Of a stretch of 64,000 bases of DNA, positions 28,919 to 38,697 are shown piece after piece; the first letter of the stretch is position 1; every line of letters begins with the position of its first letter. This stretch comes from Hymenobacter tibetensis (GTDB lineage: Bacteria; Bacteroidota; Bacteroidia; Cytophagales; Hymenobacteraceae). Location: contig NZ_CP094669.1 of assembly GCF_022827545.1 (NCBI RefSeq), forward strand, positions 3,252,001 through 3,316,000. Reading direction: 5' to 3'. A model generated the notes under the pieces. It was not told the DNA's origin, made no database searches, and was given only the letters and a program-made list of their open reading frames with translations. Position numbers and translations under genes: made by a program.

Positions 28919-29446
28919 TCCGGGAATTTTGGGTGTAGAGAACAGCGAGTGCCACGAAAAGCGGCACCTAGCGTGTACGAGGATATGGAAGAGTAGCGGC
29001 CGACCAATCACCTGCATGATACACAAGCGTTTCGGCGTGGCAGGTGGCGCCCATCGTCTGACGGTATTACGGCCCCAAACGGAGCCGGTTGGGCACAGCC
29101 GCTCAGAGCCTGCCAGACAAAAAGGCTTATAGTTGTGCTTGCCTTCCATTTCTCTGCGCCTTGGCAGTAGAATATTTGGGGGACGCCAGGCGCAAAGGTT
29201 TGCGACGAGTGCTGTCCTTTTCTGCCTATTGTTAGCTCGCAATCCGCATTTTCAGAGCAAAGCCCGACCTTGGGGCTTGCCAGCTAGATTATTCTTATTT
29301 GTACTTGGAGCGAGAGGTGCCGTTAATAAGAAAAGTACAGATTCTTACTTGCCGCAACGCCCCGGCCGCTAACTTTGCGCACTTATAAGTGCTGCTCTTC
29401 GTACGGGCGGTGCTATTTCTGCTTGGTTTCTGACGCTGTTTGCTCT
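28919..29446. other. Divergent intergenic region
   Basis: 528 bases between the DUF421 gene and the divergent large exported protein. It holds the plus-strand promoter at 29349-29377. No RNA gene, long hairpin or credible small gene was seen. Open codons continue in the DUF421 frame to 29242 but lack a conserved sequence. Confidence 0.5.
29349..29377 (+). promoter_or_regulatory. Promoter of the large exported protein gene
   Basis: TTG at 29349-29351 and TAACTTTG at 29370-29377, 18 bases apart. This overlaps the beginning of the longest open frame (29375), so the coding start must be downstream. Confidence 0.6.
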
Positions 29447-31606
29447 GTGCGCTTACCTTTCGGCCTCCGTCTCGTTCTTAGTTTTGCGGCCCTGTTCCTG
29501 GGGTTTCTACTAACCACCTTTACAGCGCAGGCCCAAGTCGGGCCGTTGCTGCGGGAACTGGTGGTGCGCACCGACACCACCCGCTACCAGATCAGCCGCA
29601 ACACGGTGGCGGTGCAGGGCCAGCAGCATCTGTATTTCTATTACCGGCAGGAAGACGAAACCGCTGAGCTGGAAGTGTACCCCGCTCAAACGCGCACCCG
29701 CCTGCGCCTCGTACGCTCCGCCGACTTCACGTTGCTCGACTCGCTCACGGCGGCACCCAATGGGCAATTCTACCGGGCCAAAGTGCGGTTCAAAGATCTG
29801 TCGGCGGTGCGGTTTCTGCAGTTCACGTTCGCGCAGGCGTCCGACTCGGTGGGCCGCCCTCCCCTCACCCAAACCGTGAACCTGCTGCCCGTGACGCGCA
29901 CCACCCTGGAACTCCGGCCTGGCGAAACCGAGCTGTTTGTGGGCGAAGAGAAAGTGTTCGAGCTAAGCAGCAACAATCCAAAGAATATCCGGGCCACGGC
30001 CGATTGGACCAAAGGCCAGGACATCGACTACCGCATCACCCAGGAAAAAGGCAGCTTGCGTTTGCATGTGCTACCCAACGCGCTGGGCAGCCGGGTGCTT
30101 ACGGTGCGCCCCCAAACTGAGCGTCCTTTCCTGACCGACAACAACCGCCGCACCACGTACGCGCTACCTCCCATCCGGCAGGAATTCACCGTGAAGGCGT
30201 CACGCTTGCGCTTTCTGAGCGTTGACAAAAAGGAAATAACCGTCGATGATGTGTCGCGGCGCAAGGGCGTGGAGCTTATTCTCGACAACGGCCGTACGTT
30301 CGAGTTGAAGCACACCTACAGGATCGAGGAGCAAGAAGAAGCTGGCGGGGCATTGATTGGCGAGCTGTTTACGCGCCAATATCTCACCAACGACCGGGTG
30401 CTGTGCTGGCTGCGCGTGTACAACACGCACCGCCTCACCGACAGCTACCTCTACATCAAGGAAAACGACCAAGCCAAGTACATCACCAACCTCAATATTT
30501 TGCCCAAAACCACCGTCTCGATGGTGAGCGTGCGGCACCGCGGCGGCGACTGGACCACCAATACCAGCGTGAACCCCGGCGAAACGGTGGACGTGCGACT
30601 GGAAGGCGAATCGTTGGCGCGGGCCCGTTTTCACTTCGAGGACGTGCAAACTGTCCCTTCCGATTCCAGCGTCCGGACCGATGCCATGGCGGTGTACCGG
30701 GTGCAGGTGCCCGTTACGATTGACAAGAAGCGCATTGCCATCTACAACTACGGGCAGCCGACGGGCTTTAATCTTTCCATCAAGGAGTTTCAGCGGCCCC
30801 ATCCGCTCGACTTTGTGAGCGTGGCGTTCGGCGAAGCTCCGCGCCCTGTGAACCGCCTCAATGGCCCCGTGCTCTACGACCGGACCATCCGCGACGTGGT
30901 GTTTAGCTTCAATTCCAACGGCATCGACTCCGACAAGCTGCTGTACGGCAAGCAGTACCTCACCTTCGATATCCGCACCCAGAACAGCAAAGGCGAGCTG
31001 ATTGAGATGCGCACCGTGGACAACGTGGTGGTGTGCCCCGGCGAGAATTCAGTGCGGGCTGCCTTCTACCAAGACAAGCAGTGCCAGGTAGGCAACATCA
31101 GCCTCAACAGCTTGCTGAACGCCCGCAAAACCTACGACCTCGACGACTGGAGCACCATCATTATCACCGTGAAGCACACCCCCTCGCAGTACCAGGAGCC
31201 GGGGTTTTCGCAGAAGCTGGAGCTGGTGTTGCAGCGCCGCGTGAAGTTTGATATTGATGTGAGCTTCCCGGCGGGCTTGCTGACCAAGCGGGAGGGCGAG
31301 AGCGGCTACGGCTCGTTCGGGGGTATTTCGCTGGCTATGCTGGCGCAGTTCAGCTTCTATCACCCCGAGAAAATCAACCGTCTGCGGCCGTATAAAGTGG
31401 GTGCCGGCTTCGTGGCCCTGAACGCCTTCAACCTCAGCAGCGACGACGCCGACAACCGGGACTTGGGCATCGTGGTGCTGGGTTCTGTGTACCCAACTCG
31501 CCGCGAAGCCCGCCTTACGTTCCCACTCTACCTAGGCGGGGGCTACTTGCTCGCCAAAGGCAAGTGGTTTTACTTGCTAGGGCCAGGCATTGGCGTACGG
31601 CTATAG
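29447..31606 (+). CDS. Large exported protein, probable cell-surface/outer-membrane protein
   Basis: I do not recognise a named family. The longest frame begins with TTG inside the promoter element, so I place the start at the in-frame GTG 29447 (VRLPFGLRLVLSFAALF), giving about 719 residues with a signal peptide ending at TAQAQ. The body is beta-rich with repeated strand-turn patterns (for example LELRPGETELFVGEEKVFEL). The last 90 residues (SYGSFGGISLAMLAQFSFYH, LYLGGGYLLAKGKWFYLLGPGIGVRL) alternate like outer-membrane beta-strands and end near the terminus. It probably sits in the outer membrane or is attached to its outer face. No catalytic motif was seen, and there is no partner gene in the same orientation. 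Confidence 0.72.
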   Translation: MRLPFGLRLVLSFAALFLGFLLTTFTAQAQVGPLLRELVVRTDTTRYQISRNTVAVQGQQHLYFYYRQEDETAELEVYPAQTRTRLRLVRSADFTLLDSLTAAPNGQFYRAKVRFKDLSAVRFLQFTFAQASDSVGRPPLTQTVNLLPVTRTTLELRPGETELFVGEEKVFELSSNNPKNIRATADWTKGQDIDYRITQEKGSLRLHVLPNALGSRVLTVRPQTERPFLTDNNRRTTYALPPIRQEFTVKASRLRFLSVDKKEITVDDVSRRKGVELILDNGRTFELKHTYRIEEQEEAGGALIGELFTRQYLTNDRVLCWLRVYNTHRLTDSYLYIKENDQAKYITNLNILPKTTVSMVSVRHRGGDWTTNTSVNPGETVDVRLEGESLARARFHFEDVQTVPSDSSVRTDAMAVYRVQVPVTIDKKRIAIYNYGQPTGFNLSIKEFQRPHPLDFVSVAFGEAPRPVNRLNGPVLYDRTIRDVVFSFNSNGIDSDKLLYGKQYLTFDIRTQNSKGELIEMRTVDNVVVCPGENSVRAAFYQDKQCQVGNISLNSLLNARKTYDLDDWSTIIITVKHTPSQYQEPGFSQKLELVLQRRVKFDIDVSFPAGLLTKREGESGYGSFGGISLAMLAQFSFYHPEKINRLRPYKVGAGFVALNAFNLSSDDADNRDLGIVVLGSVYPTRREARLTFPLYLGGGYLLAKGKWFYLLGPGIGVRL

Positions 31607-31633
31607 CGTAGCTACCTTACGCCCGCATACCAG

Positions 31634-31678
31634 AAGCAAAACACCAGCAAGTCACAGTGGCTTGCTGGTGTTTTGCTT
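31634..31678. terminator. Bidirectional terminator after the exported protein gene
   Basis: An 18-bp perfect stem (AAGCAAAACACCAGCAAG) with a 9-base loop and a T-rich right side. It overlaps the region just before the stop of the convergent histidine kinase. Confidence 0.85.
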
Positions 31679-31679
31679 T

Positions 31680-33665
31680 TTACCGTACCGGCAGCTCGAT
31701 GCCGATGATAGTGCCTCGGCTAGGCCGGGAATTGATGGTGAGGGTACCGCCGAGCAGGCGCACCCGGTTTTGGAGGCCCGGTAGCCCAATACCGTGGCGG
31801 GGGGCGTAGTTCGGGTCGGGCTCGAAACCCTGGCCGTTGTCTTCCACCGAAATCAACAGCTTGTCGTCTTCCCGGACCACGTGAATAAACGCTTCCTGCG
31901 CCTCGGAGTGCTTGATGATGTTGTTGAGCAGCTCTTGCACAATGCGGTACACGGCCACTTCCATCAGCTTAGGCAGAGGCTGCTCCAACCCTACCACGTG
32001 CAAATGCAGCGGCAAACTCTGGCGCGGAATGCGGCGAACCAGCTCTTCCAGTCCGAACTTCAAACCAAAGTCTTCCAGGATGCCGGGCGTCAGCTCAAAC
32101 GAGATGGTGCGCGTCATGCGGATGGCCTCGTTGAGGAGCGAGTGCACTTCGTCGCGGGGGACGCCGGGAGTGGCGCGCCTTTCGAGGTGCAGTTTGGTGG
32201 CGTAGAGCAACTGGCCCACGCCGTTGTGCAGGGCTTCAGCAATGCGTTTGCGTTCGGCTTCCTCGGTGGTTAAGATGGCAGACAGCACCTCCTGCTGCTG
32301 GCTGAGGCGCAGGCGGGTGGTTTCCTCTATCAGGCGGTTGCGCTCGTTCATGTCGCGCACTACAACCAGCATGCCGTTGATTTCAGCTTGGTTTTCACCG
32401 CGCAGGGGCACAATGTAGGCATCGTAGTGGCCGGGGCGCGCGATAAAGGAAATGGCCGTTTGCACAACCCGTTCGCCTTTGCGCAGCACTCGCTCGAAAA
32501 TCTGGCGCCATTCCGGCGTATCTAGTTTGGGAAACACCTGAAAAACGTTTCGGCCAATTACGTTGGTGGCAGACAAGCCGGAATACTGCTCGGCTTCGCG
32601 GTTCCAAGCCGTAATGTGGCCTTCGTGGCTCAGCGCCACAATACCATCCACGCTGTTATCGAGCAGGTTTTCCGAAAATTCCTTTTCGGCGCGCAACTGC
32701 TCCCGGGCGGCGCGCTGAACGGTGATGTCGCGCCAAACGGAATGCACCAGCTGCTCACCGCCCACATTGATGTACGTCAAGACTATCTCCAACCACTTAC
32801 TTTCCCCCCGAAACGTGCGGCGGTACCACTCGAAGCGGTGCGAACCATTACGGCGCAGGGAAGCGTAGTGCTGCCGGATCAGGTCTTCGGAACGACTGCC
32901 GTTGGGCTGGTATTCGGGCACCAGTATGCTAATGGGCTGCTGCACCATCTGGCTTTTGTCGGTGGCCCCCAGCATCTGCATGGCGGCGGCGTTGCAGTCC
33001 ACGATGTTCAACTCCCGAATGAGCACCACGGCATCGGCGCTGTGCTCGAAAAGCTGCCGGAAGCGGGCTTCGCTCAACGCCAATGCCTGCGTGGCCATGT
33101 AGCGGCTCGTCACGTCGAGCAGAACTAGCCGAAAGTGCACTCCCTGCTCGGAAGTGGCTACTTGGGTTCCCTCCAATTGCACGTACAGCATGTCGCCGTT
33201 TTCACGGACCACACTCAGCTCGCAGGTTTGGCGCTGCTCCGACGACGCCATGGTATCAAGAAACTTGGAAAACGTTAGGCGGTACGACTCGGCCACAAAC
33301 AAGGCCAGCCGCCGCCGGAGCAGCTTTTGGCGCACCGACCCGAGCAGTTGGGCCGCCGTCAGGTTGAGCTGCTGAATGGTGCCCCGGCTATCCAGCGTGA
33401 GGTAGCCGATGGGCGCAAAATCGTAGAGGTCGGCGTATTCGGCGCGGGCAGTTTCGGCCTCGGCCTGCGCCATTAGCAGCTCCTCGTACTGCATTTCCAG
33501 CTCTATCTGGTGGGTTTGCAGCTCCTGTACTAGCCGCTGCATGGCATCGGGGGTGCTGTCGTCTACAACACGCGTTATCAGATGGCGCCGGCGTTCCGCT
33601 CGCTCACGCAGCAGCATGAGTGCCTCTGTGGTGCTCTTGCTGTCTTTGTGGTCGAACTCGCTCAT
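31680..33665 (-). CDS. PAS-domain sensor histidine kinase (NarL-partner type)
   Basis: A 661-residue kinase without membrane helices, so likely cytoplasmic. An N-terminal coiled coil (about 40-78) leads into three PAS domains (about 75-190, 200-318, 330-442). The dimerisation/phosphoacceptor block ERKRIAEALHNGVGQLLYATKL puts the phosphorylated His at 480, in the HisKA_3-like subfamily that partners with LuxR/NarL-type regulators. The ATPase domain has LLNNIIKHSEA, DNGQGF and HGIGLPGLQNRVRLLGG. No response regulator lies nearby. It follows the CheB-CheR-PAS gene on the same strand after 243 bases, so the two may work together. Confidence 0.93.
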   Translation of the reverse strand: MSEFDHKDSKSTTEALMLLRERAERRRHLITRVVDDSTPDAMQRLVQELQTHQIELEMQYEELLMAQAEAETARAEYADLYDFAPIGYLTLDSRGTIQQLNLTAAQLLGSVRQKLLRRRLALFVAESYRLTFSKFLDTMASSEQRQTCELSVVRENGDMLYVQLEGTQVATSEQGVHFRLVLLDVTSRYMATQALALSEARFRQLFEHSADAVVLIRELNIVDCNAAAMQMLGATDKSQMVQQPISILVPEYQPNGSRSEDLIRQHYASLRRNGSHRFEWYRRTFRGESKWLEIVLTYINVGGEQLVHSVWRDITVQRAAREQLRAEKEFSENLLDNSVDGIVALSHEGHITAWNREAEQYSGLSATNVIGRNVFQVFPKLDTPEWRQIFERVLRKGERVVQTAISFIARPGHYDAYIVPLRGENQAEINGMLVVVRDMNERNRLIEETTRLRLSQQQEVLSAILTTEEAERKRIAEALHNGVGQLLYATKLHLERRATPGVPRDEVHSLLNEAIRMTRTISFELTPGILEDFGLKFGLEELVRRIPRQSLPLHLHVVGLEQPLPKLMEVAVYRIVQELLNNIIKHSEAQEAFIHVVREDDKLLISVEDNGQGFEPDPNYAPRHGIGLPGLQNRVRLLGGTLTINSRPSRGTIIGIELPVR

Positions 33666-33908
33666 AACAGGTGCAGCAAGGGGCTATGTGATAATAACGG
33701 AGCAAACAAGAAGTCGTTCCCAGCCCAGGTACAATAATTGGTTGCTGCGCTTATTTTTTTTACGCAAGCTAAAGCGTTGGAAAACCAGCGTTGGTAAGCC
33801 AGACAAGCGGTTTGCTTCCCTCACAAAAACAACCCAGCACCTTCCTACTTACCCTTACCTTGCTCGCTGCTCTCGGTTCCTGAACTGTGGGCAGTTTGGG
33901 TGGCGTGG

Positions 33909-36900
33909 CTACGCCTGTACGCTTTCAATGATTTGCGCACCTAGCAGCAGGTGGTTGGTACGGCGCCCTTCGCTGGTGATGCGCCGCCCGTAGAGCTGTA
34001 TGCGCAGGGTGCCCACGTTCGGGAAGGCCGCCTCGAACTCCACATCATCGAACGTGATGCTGTTGGCGTTCAGCAGCATGCGCAGGTGGCCTAGCAGGTC
34101 GGGCTGGTTCCAGGCACCGTTGCACAGCACGGTTAGGGGCTGGCCTTTCACCGCGGCGGGCGTTACCCCAAAGGCATCGGCAAACGAGGGGCTGACAGTG
34201 AGTACGTGCAGCTCGCCGTCGAGCACCATCAGGGGTTCGCGCACGGTTTCTACCACGCTTTCCGCGAAGCGGCGGCTGACCTCCATCTCGTCTTCGAGTT
34301 GCTTGAGGCTGCTGATGTCGGTGAAGGTGATGACCGCGCCGTTGATGTAGTTATCGAGGGTGCGGTAGGGCAGAATACGCATGGCGTACCAGTCGCCGGT
34401 GGTGGTTTGGATGGTGGTTTCCACGCTCACCAGCCGGTCAATCACCTGCGTCACATCGGTTGCGAGCTGCTCGTAGCGCAGGTTGTTGGCGAAGTGCGTC
34501 AGCGGGCGGCCCACATCGGTGGGGAGCAACGGAATGATGCGCCCCACCGGCGGGGTGAAGCGCTTGATGATCATATCGTTGTCGATGAAGATGGTGGCTA
34601 TTTCCGTGGCGTCGAGCAGGTTCTTCATGTCGTTGGCGGCCTGGCTCAGCTCTTCGGTTTTGTGCAAGTACTGCATGTTGAGGGTCATGAGCTCTTCGTT
34701 CAGGCTCTGCATTTCCTCTTTGTTGGTCATGGCCTCCTCGTTGGTGCTTTGCAGCTCCTCGTTGGCGCTTTGCAGTTCTTCGTTGGTGCTTTTCAGCTCT
34801 TCCAAACTGCTTTCCATCTCCTCGATGGTGGTTTGGAGACGGTGGCGGGTGTATTGCAGCTCTTTTTCCAGGGTTGTTATCTGCGCGTCGCGGCCAGGGT
34901 CGAGGCCGCCCTTGCCGCGCCGGACGCGGCGGGGCGGGGCCACGTCTTCAAATACCACCAGCAGCAGGCCCGCCAGTTGCTCGGGTCCTTCCAGATACTT
35001 CACCGTGAGGCGCAGCTGCTGCACTCCCGCCTCGGTTTTCACTTTCACGTCTTCGTTCACAATCACGTGCCGCTCCTGCACGGCCCGGTGCACGGCCTCG
35101 CTGATTTCGAAGTGCAGCTCCTCGCGGGCCATGTCGAAGATGTTGAGGCCGCTCAAACCAGGCGCGGGCTCCAGGTATTTGCCGGTGCGCCCGTTCACAA
35201 ACAGAATCTCGCCTTTCTGATTGATAACTACTGCCGGCGGGGCATAAGACGCTAGCAGCAAGCGCTGAATGAGGGCAGCAAACATGTTGTCGCGACGAGG
35301 AACGGAAGAAGAAACCATGCTGCTGGGGATAGTGGCCACTGGCTGCTGCTGCCGCGACGTGGAAAAAGGAAAGTTAGCTAGCCGCACTAGCTGCGACGGA
35401 GTTTCATTGGCCCGCGAAATCTTCCATTTCACGTCTAGGGGCGTAAACAACTCCTGGAAGCCCGTCAGGTTTTCGGAAGGCCCCAGAAACAGCAGCCCGC
35501 CCGGATTGAGTGCGTAGTGAAACACCGGAATCAGGCTTTTTTGCAACTCGCTAGACAAATAGATGAGCAGGTTGCGGCAGCAAAGCAGGTCGAGGCGGGT
35601 GAAGGGCGCGTCTTTACTGATGTTGTGCAAGGCAAACACCATGGAGTCGCGCACGTCCTTCCGGATTTGGTAGGAGTTGTCGACTTTGGTGAAAAAGCGC
35701 CGGAGCCGCTCGGCACTTATGTCGGCGGCAATGTTGGCCGGATAAAAGCCGGCGCGGGCCTGGTCTATGCTCTCGGGGTTGATGTCGGTGGCGAAAAGCT
35801 GGAAGCTCAGGTTGCGGTCGGGTTCGGTATCCAAGCATTCCCGCAGCGTCATGGCCAGCGAGTACGCCTCTTCGCCCGTAGAGCAGCCGGGCGCCCACAC
35901 CCGAATGGTGCTGCCGGGCTCCTTCTTGCGCACCAGGGGCAGCAAACTGCGCCTAAGCACGGCGTAGGCTTCGGGGTCGCGGAAGAACTTGGTGACGCCA
36001 ATCAGCAGTTCCTTGAACAGCTGCTCCACTTCCCCCGGATTTTCCTGAAGGTAGCGCACATACTGGGTGAACTCCTTGATTTGGTGGCTGTTCATGCGCC
36101 GCTCGATGCGGCGAAACACCGTGTTGCGCTTGTAGTAGGAGAAGTCGTGCCCGGTTTGGTTGCGAATCAGGATAAAGATTTTCTGCAAGGCGTGGGCCGG
36201 CAGAGAGGGCGGCGCATCGGGGGCCGCCGCCTGCGCCCGTAGCAGCCGCCGGGTGGCCGGCTGGTGTACATAGTTCAGCAGGCGGGGCACTATCTCGGCG
36301 GCGGGCAGGATGTAGTCTACAAACTCGGTGGCAATGGCCGCGCGCGGCATACCGTCGTACTCCGCCGATTCGGGCTCCTGCACCATCACCATCCCGAAGT
36401 TCTCCATCACCATCTTCAGGCCTATGCTGCCATCGGAACCCATGCCCGACAGAATAACGCAGACGGCCCGGTCGCGGACATCCTTGGCTAGGCTTTGCAG
36501 AAAATAGTCGATGGGCAAGCGGCGGCCCGGCTGCTGGGTGGGCTCGAAGAGGTGCAGGGTGCCGTGCAGCAACGACATGTCCTTGGCCGGCGGAATCACA
36601 TAGATGTGGTTGGGACGCACCCTCAGGCCGTCGGTCACTTCTATCACCGGCACGCTGGTGAAGTGTTGCAGCACCTGCCGCAGCTCGCCGTCCGCGCCCG
36701 GCATTTGGTGCGTCACCACAACGTAGGCCACACCGCTGCTTTCGGGTATTGCACGCAGTATATCCTCGAGCGCGCTCAGCGAGCCGGCCGAGCCACCCAA
36801 GCACACCACCGAAAAATTGATAGGATTGCGGGCTGTGCTGAACCCTACCCGGTCGGGGCCGGGTTGAATTTCTATGCCGGCCTCGGCAGCCAACTCGGTT

Positions 36901-36965
36901 GCGTTGGCACCGGCATGAGAAGTGGTACTTGGAGGTGAATCCGGCCCCTCGGAATTTTTATTCAT
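33909..36965 (-). CDS. CheB-CheR fusion protein with C-terminal PAS domains
   Basis: A 1018-residue protein from the ATG at 36965. The N-terminal CheB methylesterase (about 45-235) has GGSAGS, VVTHQM and SGMGSDGSIG for the Ser-His-Asp triad. The CheR methyltransferase (about 260-520) has RIERRM, VTKFFRDPEAY and the SAM motif WAPGCSTGEEAYSLAM, then DLLCCRNLLIYL. A PAS-like domain (about 560-690), a strong coiled coil built on TNEELQSANEELQSTNEE (about 715-800), and two more PAS domains follow. There is no histidine kinase domain, unlike many relatives; the next gene downstream supplies one. The substrate of the methyl modification is unknown, since no chemoreceptor gene is nearby. Confidence 0.94.
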   Translation of the reverse strand: MNKNSEGPDSPPSTTSHAGANATELAAEAGIEIQPGPDRVGFSTARNPINFSVVCLGGSAGSLSALEDILRAIPESSGVAYVVVTHQMPGADGELRQVLQHFTSVPVIEVTDGLRVRPNHIYVIPPAKDMSLLHGTLHLFEPTQQPGRRLPIDYFLQSLAKDVRDRAVCVILSGMGSDGSIGLKMVMENFGMVMVQEPESAEYDGMPRAAIATEFVDYILPAAEIVPRLLNYVHQPATRRLLRAQAAAPDAPPSLPAHALQKIFILIRNQTGHDFSYYKRNTVFRRIERRMNSHQIKEFTQYVRYLQENPGEVEQLFKELLIGVTKFFRDPEAYAVLRRSLLPLVRKKEPGSTIRVWAPGCSTGEEAYSLAMTLRECLDTEPDRNLSFQLFATDINPESIDQARAGFYPANIAADISAERLRRFFTKVDNSYQIRKDVRDSMVFALHNISKDAPFTRLDLLCCRNLLIYLSSELQKSLIPVFHYALNPGGLLFLGPSENLTGFQELFTPLDVKWKISRANETPSQLVRLANFPFSTSRQQQPVATIPSSMVSSSVPRRDNMFAALIQRLLLASYAPPAVVINQKGEILFVNGRTGKYLEPAPGLSGLNIFDMAREELHFEISEAVHRAVQERHVIVNEDVKVKTEAGVQQLRLTVKYLEGPEQLAGLLLVVFEDVAPPRRVRRGKGGLDPGRDAQITTLEKELQYTRHRLQTTIEEMESSLEELKSTNEELQSANEELQSTNEEAMTNKEEMQSLNEELMTLNMQYLHKTEELSQAANDMKNLLDATEIATIFIDNDMIIKRFTPPVGRIIPLLPTDVGRPLTHFANNLRYEQLATDVTQVIDRLVSVETTIQTTTGDWYAMRILPYRTLDNYINGAVITFTDISSLKQLEDEMEVSRRFAESVVETVREPLMVLDGELHVLTVSPSFADAFGVTPAAVKGQPLTVLCNGAWNQPDLLGHLRMLLNANSITFDDVEFEAAFPNVGTLRIQLYGRRITSEGRRTNHLLLGAQIIESVQA

Positions 36966-37183
36966 GACAAGAAAATCAGCCTTCTGGATGCCCTGCACGA
37001 AACCAGCAGGTATTCCTCTGTCTCAAAAGTAAACAGAAAGATTGGCTGCATAGCGCCCTGAAAAACCTCCTCAATAGCAAAAAAACCTATTTGGCAGGCA
37101 GCTAAAAGGAGCTGCCACACGTAAATTTATGTTTTGGGAAAGCCTGAACGACCACCCAAAAGCGCACTGCTGATTTTATTTTA

Positions 37184-38191
37184 GTGAAACCCTCCTATAT
37201 AATTGTTGTAGGCACTTCCGCAGGTGGAATGCCCGCCCTTACGCAACTAGTGGCGCAATTGCCGGCCACCCTACCGGCGGCAGTGCTGGTAGTCCAGCAC
37301 CTGGCCCCCGACTCGTCGGGGGAGCATCTGGTGTCGCGCCTGAGCATGCACACCCAAATGCGCTGCCATCTAGCCGCTCATCACGACCAGATAGAAGCCG
37401 GCCACCTGTACCTGGCTCCCGCCGACCGGCACCTGCTGGTGCACGACGGCCAGCTGATCGTCACAAAAGGGCCGCGCGAAAACAACTTCCGCCCGGCCAT
37501 TGATGCCCTGTTTCGGGCGGCGGCCGTCACCTACGGCAACGCCGTGATTGGGGTGGTGCTCACGGGCATGCTGCACGATGGCACCGCCGGCCTCGATTTT
37601 ATCAAGCGTTGCGGGGGCCAAGCCATTGTGCAAGACCCCGAAGATGCCGAGTTTTCTAGCATGCCCTACACGGCGCTACGCAACGTGGCCGTCGATCATG
37701 TAGTGCCGCTCTCCCATATAGGAGCCCTGTTGCAGGAGCTGACGAGCCAAGCCCCGCCACCTCCGACCCCTATTCCTGAAGACTTAAAAGCGGAGGCCGC
37801 TATTGCGGAAAGAGTTGTGGGAAGCACAGAAGATATCGACGCAATAGGCGAGCGAGTGCCCATTACGTGCCCCGATTGTGGCGGCGCGCTGTGGAAGCTA
37901 GAGCAGGGCAACGTGATGCGGTTTCGCTGCCACACCGGCCACTCCTACACCGCCGACGCGCTGTTTGAAAGCTCGAAGCAGGCGCTGGAAGAAACCCTGT
38001 GGGTGGCCCTACGCATGATGGAGGAACGCAAAAACCTGCTAAGCAGCATGGCAGTGCGGGGCGAGGGTCTATGGAGTGTGCAGCAGGAAGAACGCCTCGA
38101 AGCAATTAAAGCCCACATCAACCGGCTTCGGGAGTTCTTGCTTAATGGCAGCACGGGCGCCACTACAGCCTCCGAACAAGAGCAGGACTAA
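37184..38191 (+). CDS. Stand-alone CheB-type methylesterase with zinc-binding C-terminus
   Basis: A 335-residue protein starting with GTG at 37184 (VKPSYIIVVGTSAGG). The CheB catalytic domain (about 5-190) has the triad Ser12 (GTSAGG), His39 (VVQHL) and Asp132 (GMLHDGTAG). There is no receiver domain. The C-terminal part carries CPDCGGALW ... FRCHTGHSYTADALF, a likely zinc ribbon, then a helical tail (EERKNLLSSMAVRGEG). It should remove methyl or amide groups from glutamyl sites on a signalling partner. It is divergent from the CheB-CheR-PAS gene with a 218-base spacer, suggesting shared control. A hairpin at 38216-38259 follows. Confidence 0.92.
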   Translation: MKPSYIIVVGTSAGGMPALTQLVAQLPATLPAAVLVVQHLAPDSSGEHLVSRLSMHTQMRCHLAAHHDQIEAGHLYLAPADRHLLVHDGQLIVTKGPRENNFRPAIDALFRAAAVTYGNAVIGVVLTGMLHDGTAGLDFIKRCGGQAIVQDPEDAEFSSMPYTALRNVAVDHVVPLSHIGALLQELTSQAPPPPTPIPEDLKAEAAIAERVVGSTEDIDAIGERVPITCPDCGGALWKLEQGNVMRFRCHTGHSYTADALFESSKQALEETLWVALRMMEERKNLLSSMAVRGEGLWSVQQEERLEAIKAHINRLREFLLNGSTGATTASEQEQD

Positions 38192-38215
38192 CACCCCACG
38201 GCCAACACCATACAG

Positions 38216-38259
38216 CAAGCCCCCCAGCAACCCCATACGTACGGTTGCTGGGGAGCTTG
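38216..38259 (+). terminator. Hairpin after the stand-alone cheB
   Basis: An 11-bp stem (CCCCAGCAACC) extended by 5 more pairs after one mismatch (CAAGC/GCTTG). No clean T-run follows, so it is a probable but weak terminator. Confidence 0.6.
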
Positions 38260-38442
38260 GTAGTTTACGAACTTGAAAAATCCGTAGTTACTTTGGGAGA
38301 AGTGGTATTTATACTTAGATATAATAATATTTGTTATTTGAATCATTGCAAGGTAAAGCATAACATTACGTATCAGATCTGTACCGGGTAGGCTTCCTTC
38401 ACATCCCCTCCCACGCAGCAGGCCTTCCTACCTTCCACCGCT

Positions 38443-38697
38443 ATGTCACGCCTCACCTCTTCCCAACTTCAAGAAGTCGGGTTTAGTCCTTGCTCCCACC
38501 CTCCACATGGTTGGCAATACGCTGGCGATGTGTACGTCCAACACCTGCCCAAAGGATCGGCCTATGTGTTGTGCATAGAACACTCCGAGGAAGTGGAAGC
38601 GTTTATCGGCGACTGGATGAACCCGCTGGCGTACTTCTACTGGCCCGCCGCCGACACGCAGAAGCTAAGCGGCCTCCTGCACATTGCGCAAACCTGA
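38443..38697 (+). CDS. Small protein of unknown function
   Basis: An 84-residue acidic/aromatic protein (MSRLTSSQLQEVGFSP). It has no signal peptide or membrane helix. Trp, Tyr and His are frequent (PPHGWQYAGDVYVQHLP; MNPLAYFYWPAAD), which is unlike a random frame. I do not recognise the family. It lies alone between the CheB gene and the stress-type cluster, on the same strand as both. Confidence 0.55.
   Translation: MSRLTSSQLQEVGFSPCSHPPHGWQYAGDVYVQHLPKGSAYVLCIEHSEEVEAFIGDWMNPLAYFYWPAADTQKLSGLLHIAQT

Noticed and set aside
34206..35255. 349-codon plus-strand frame inside the CheB-CheR-PAS gene
   Set aside because: It is the reverse-complement shadow of a strongly conserved protein and has no domain of its own.
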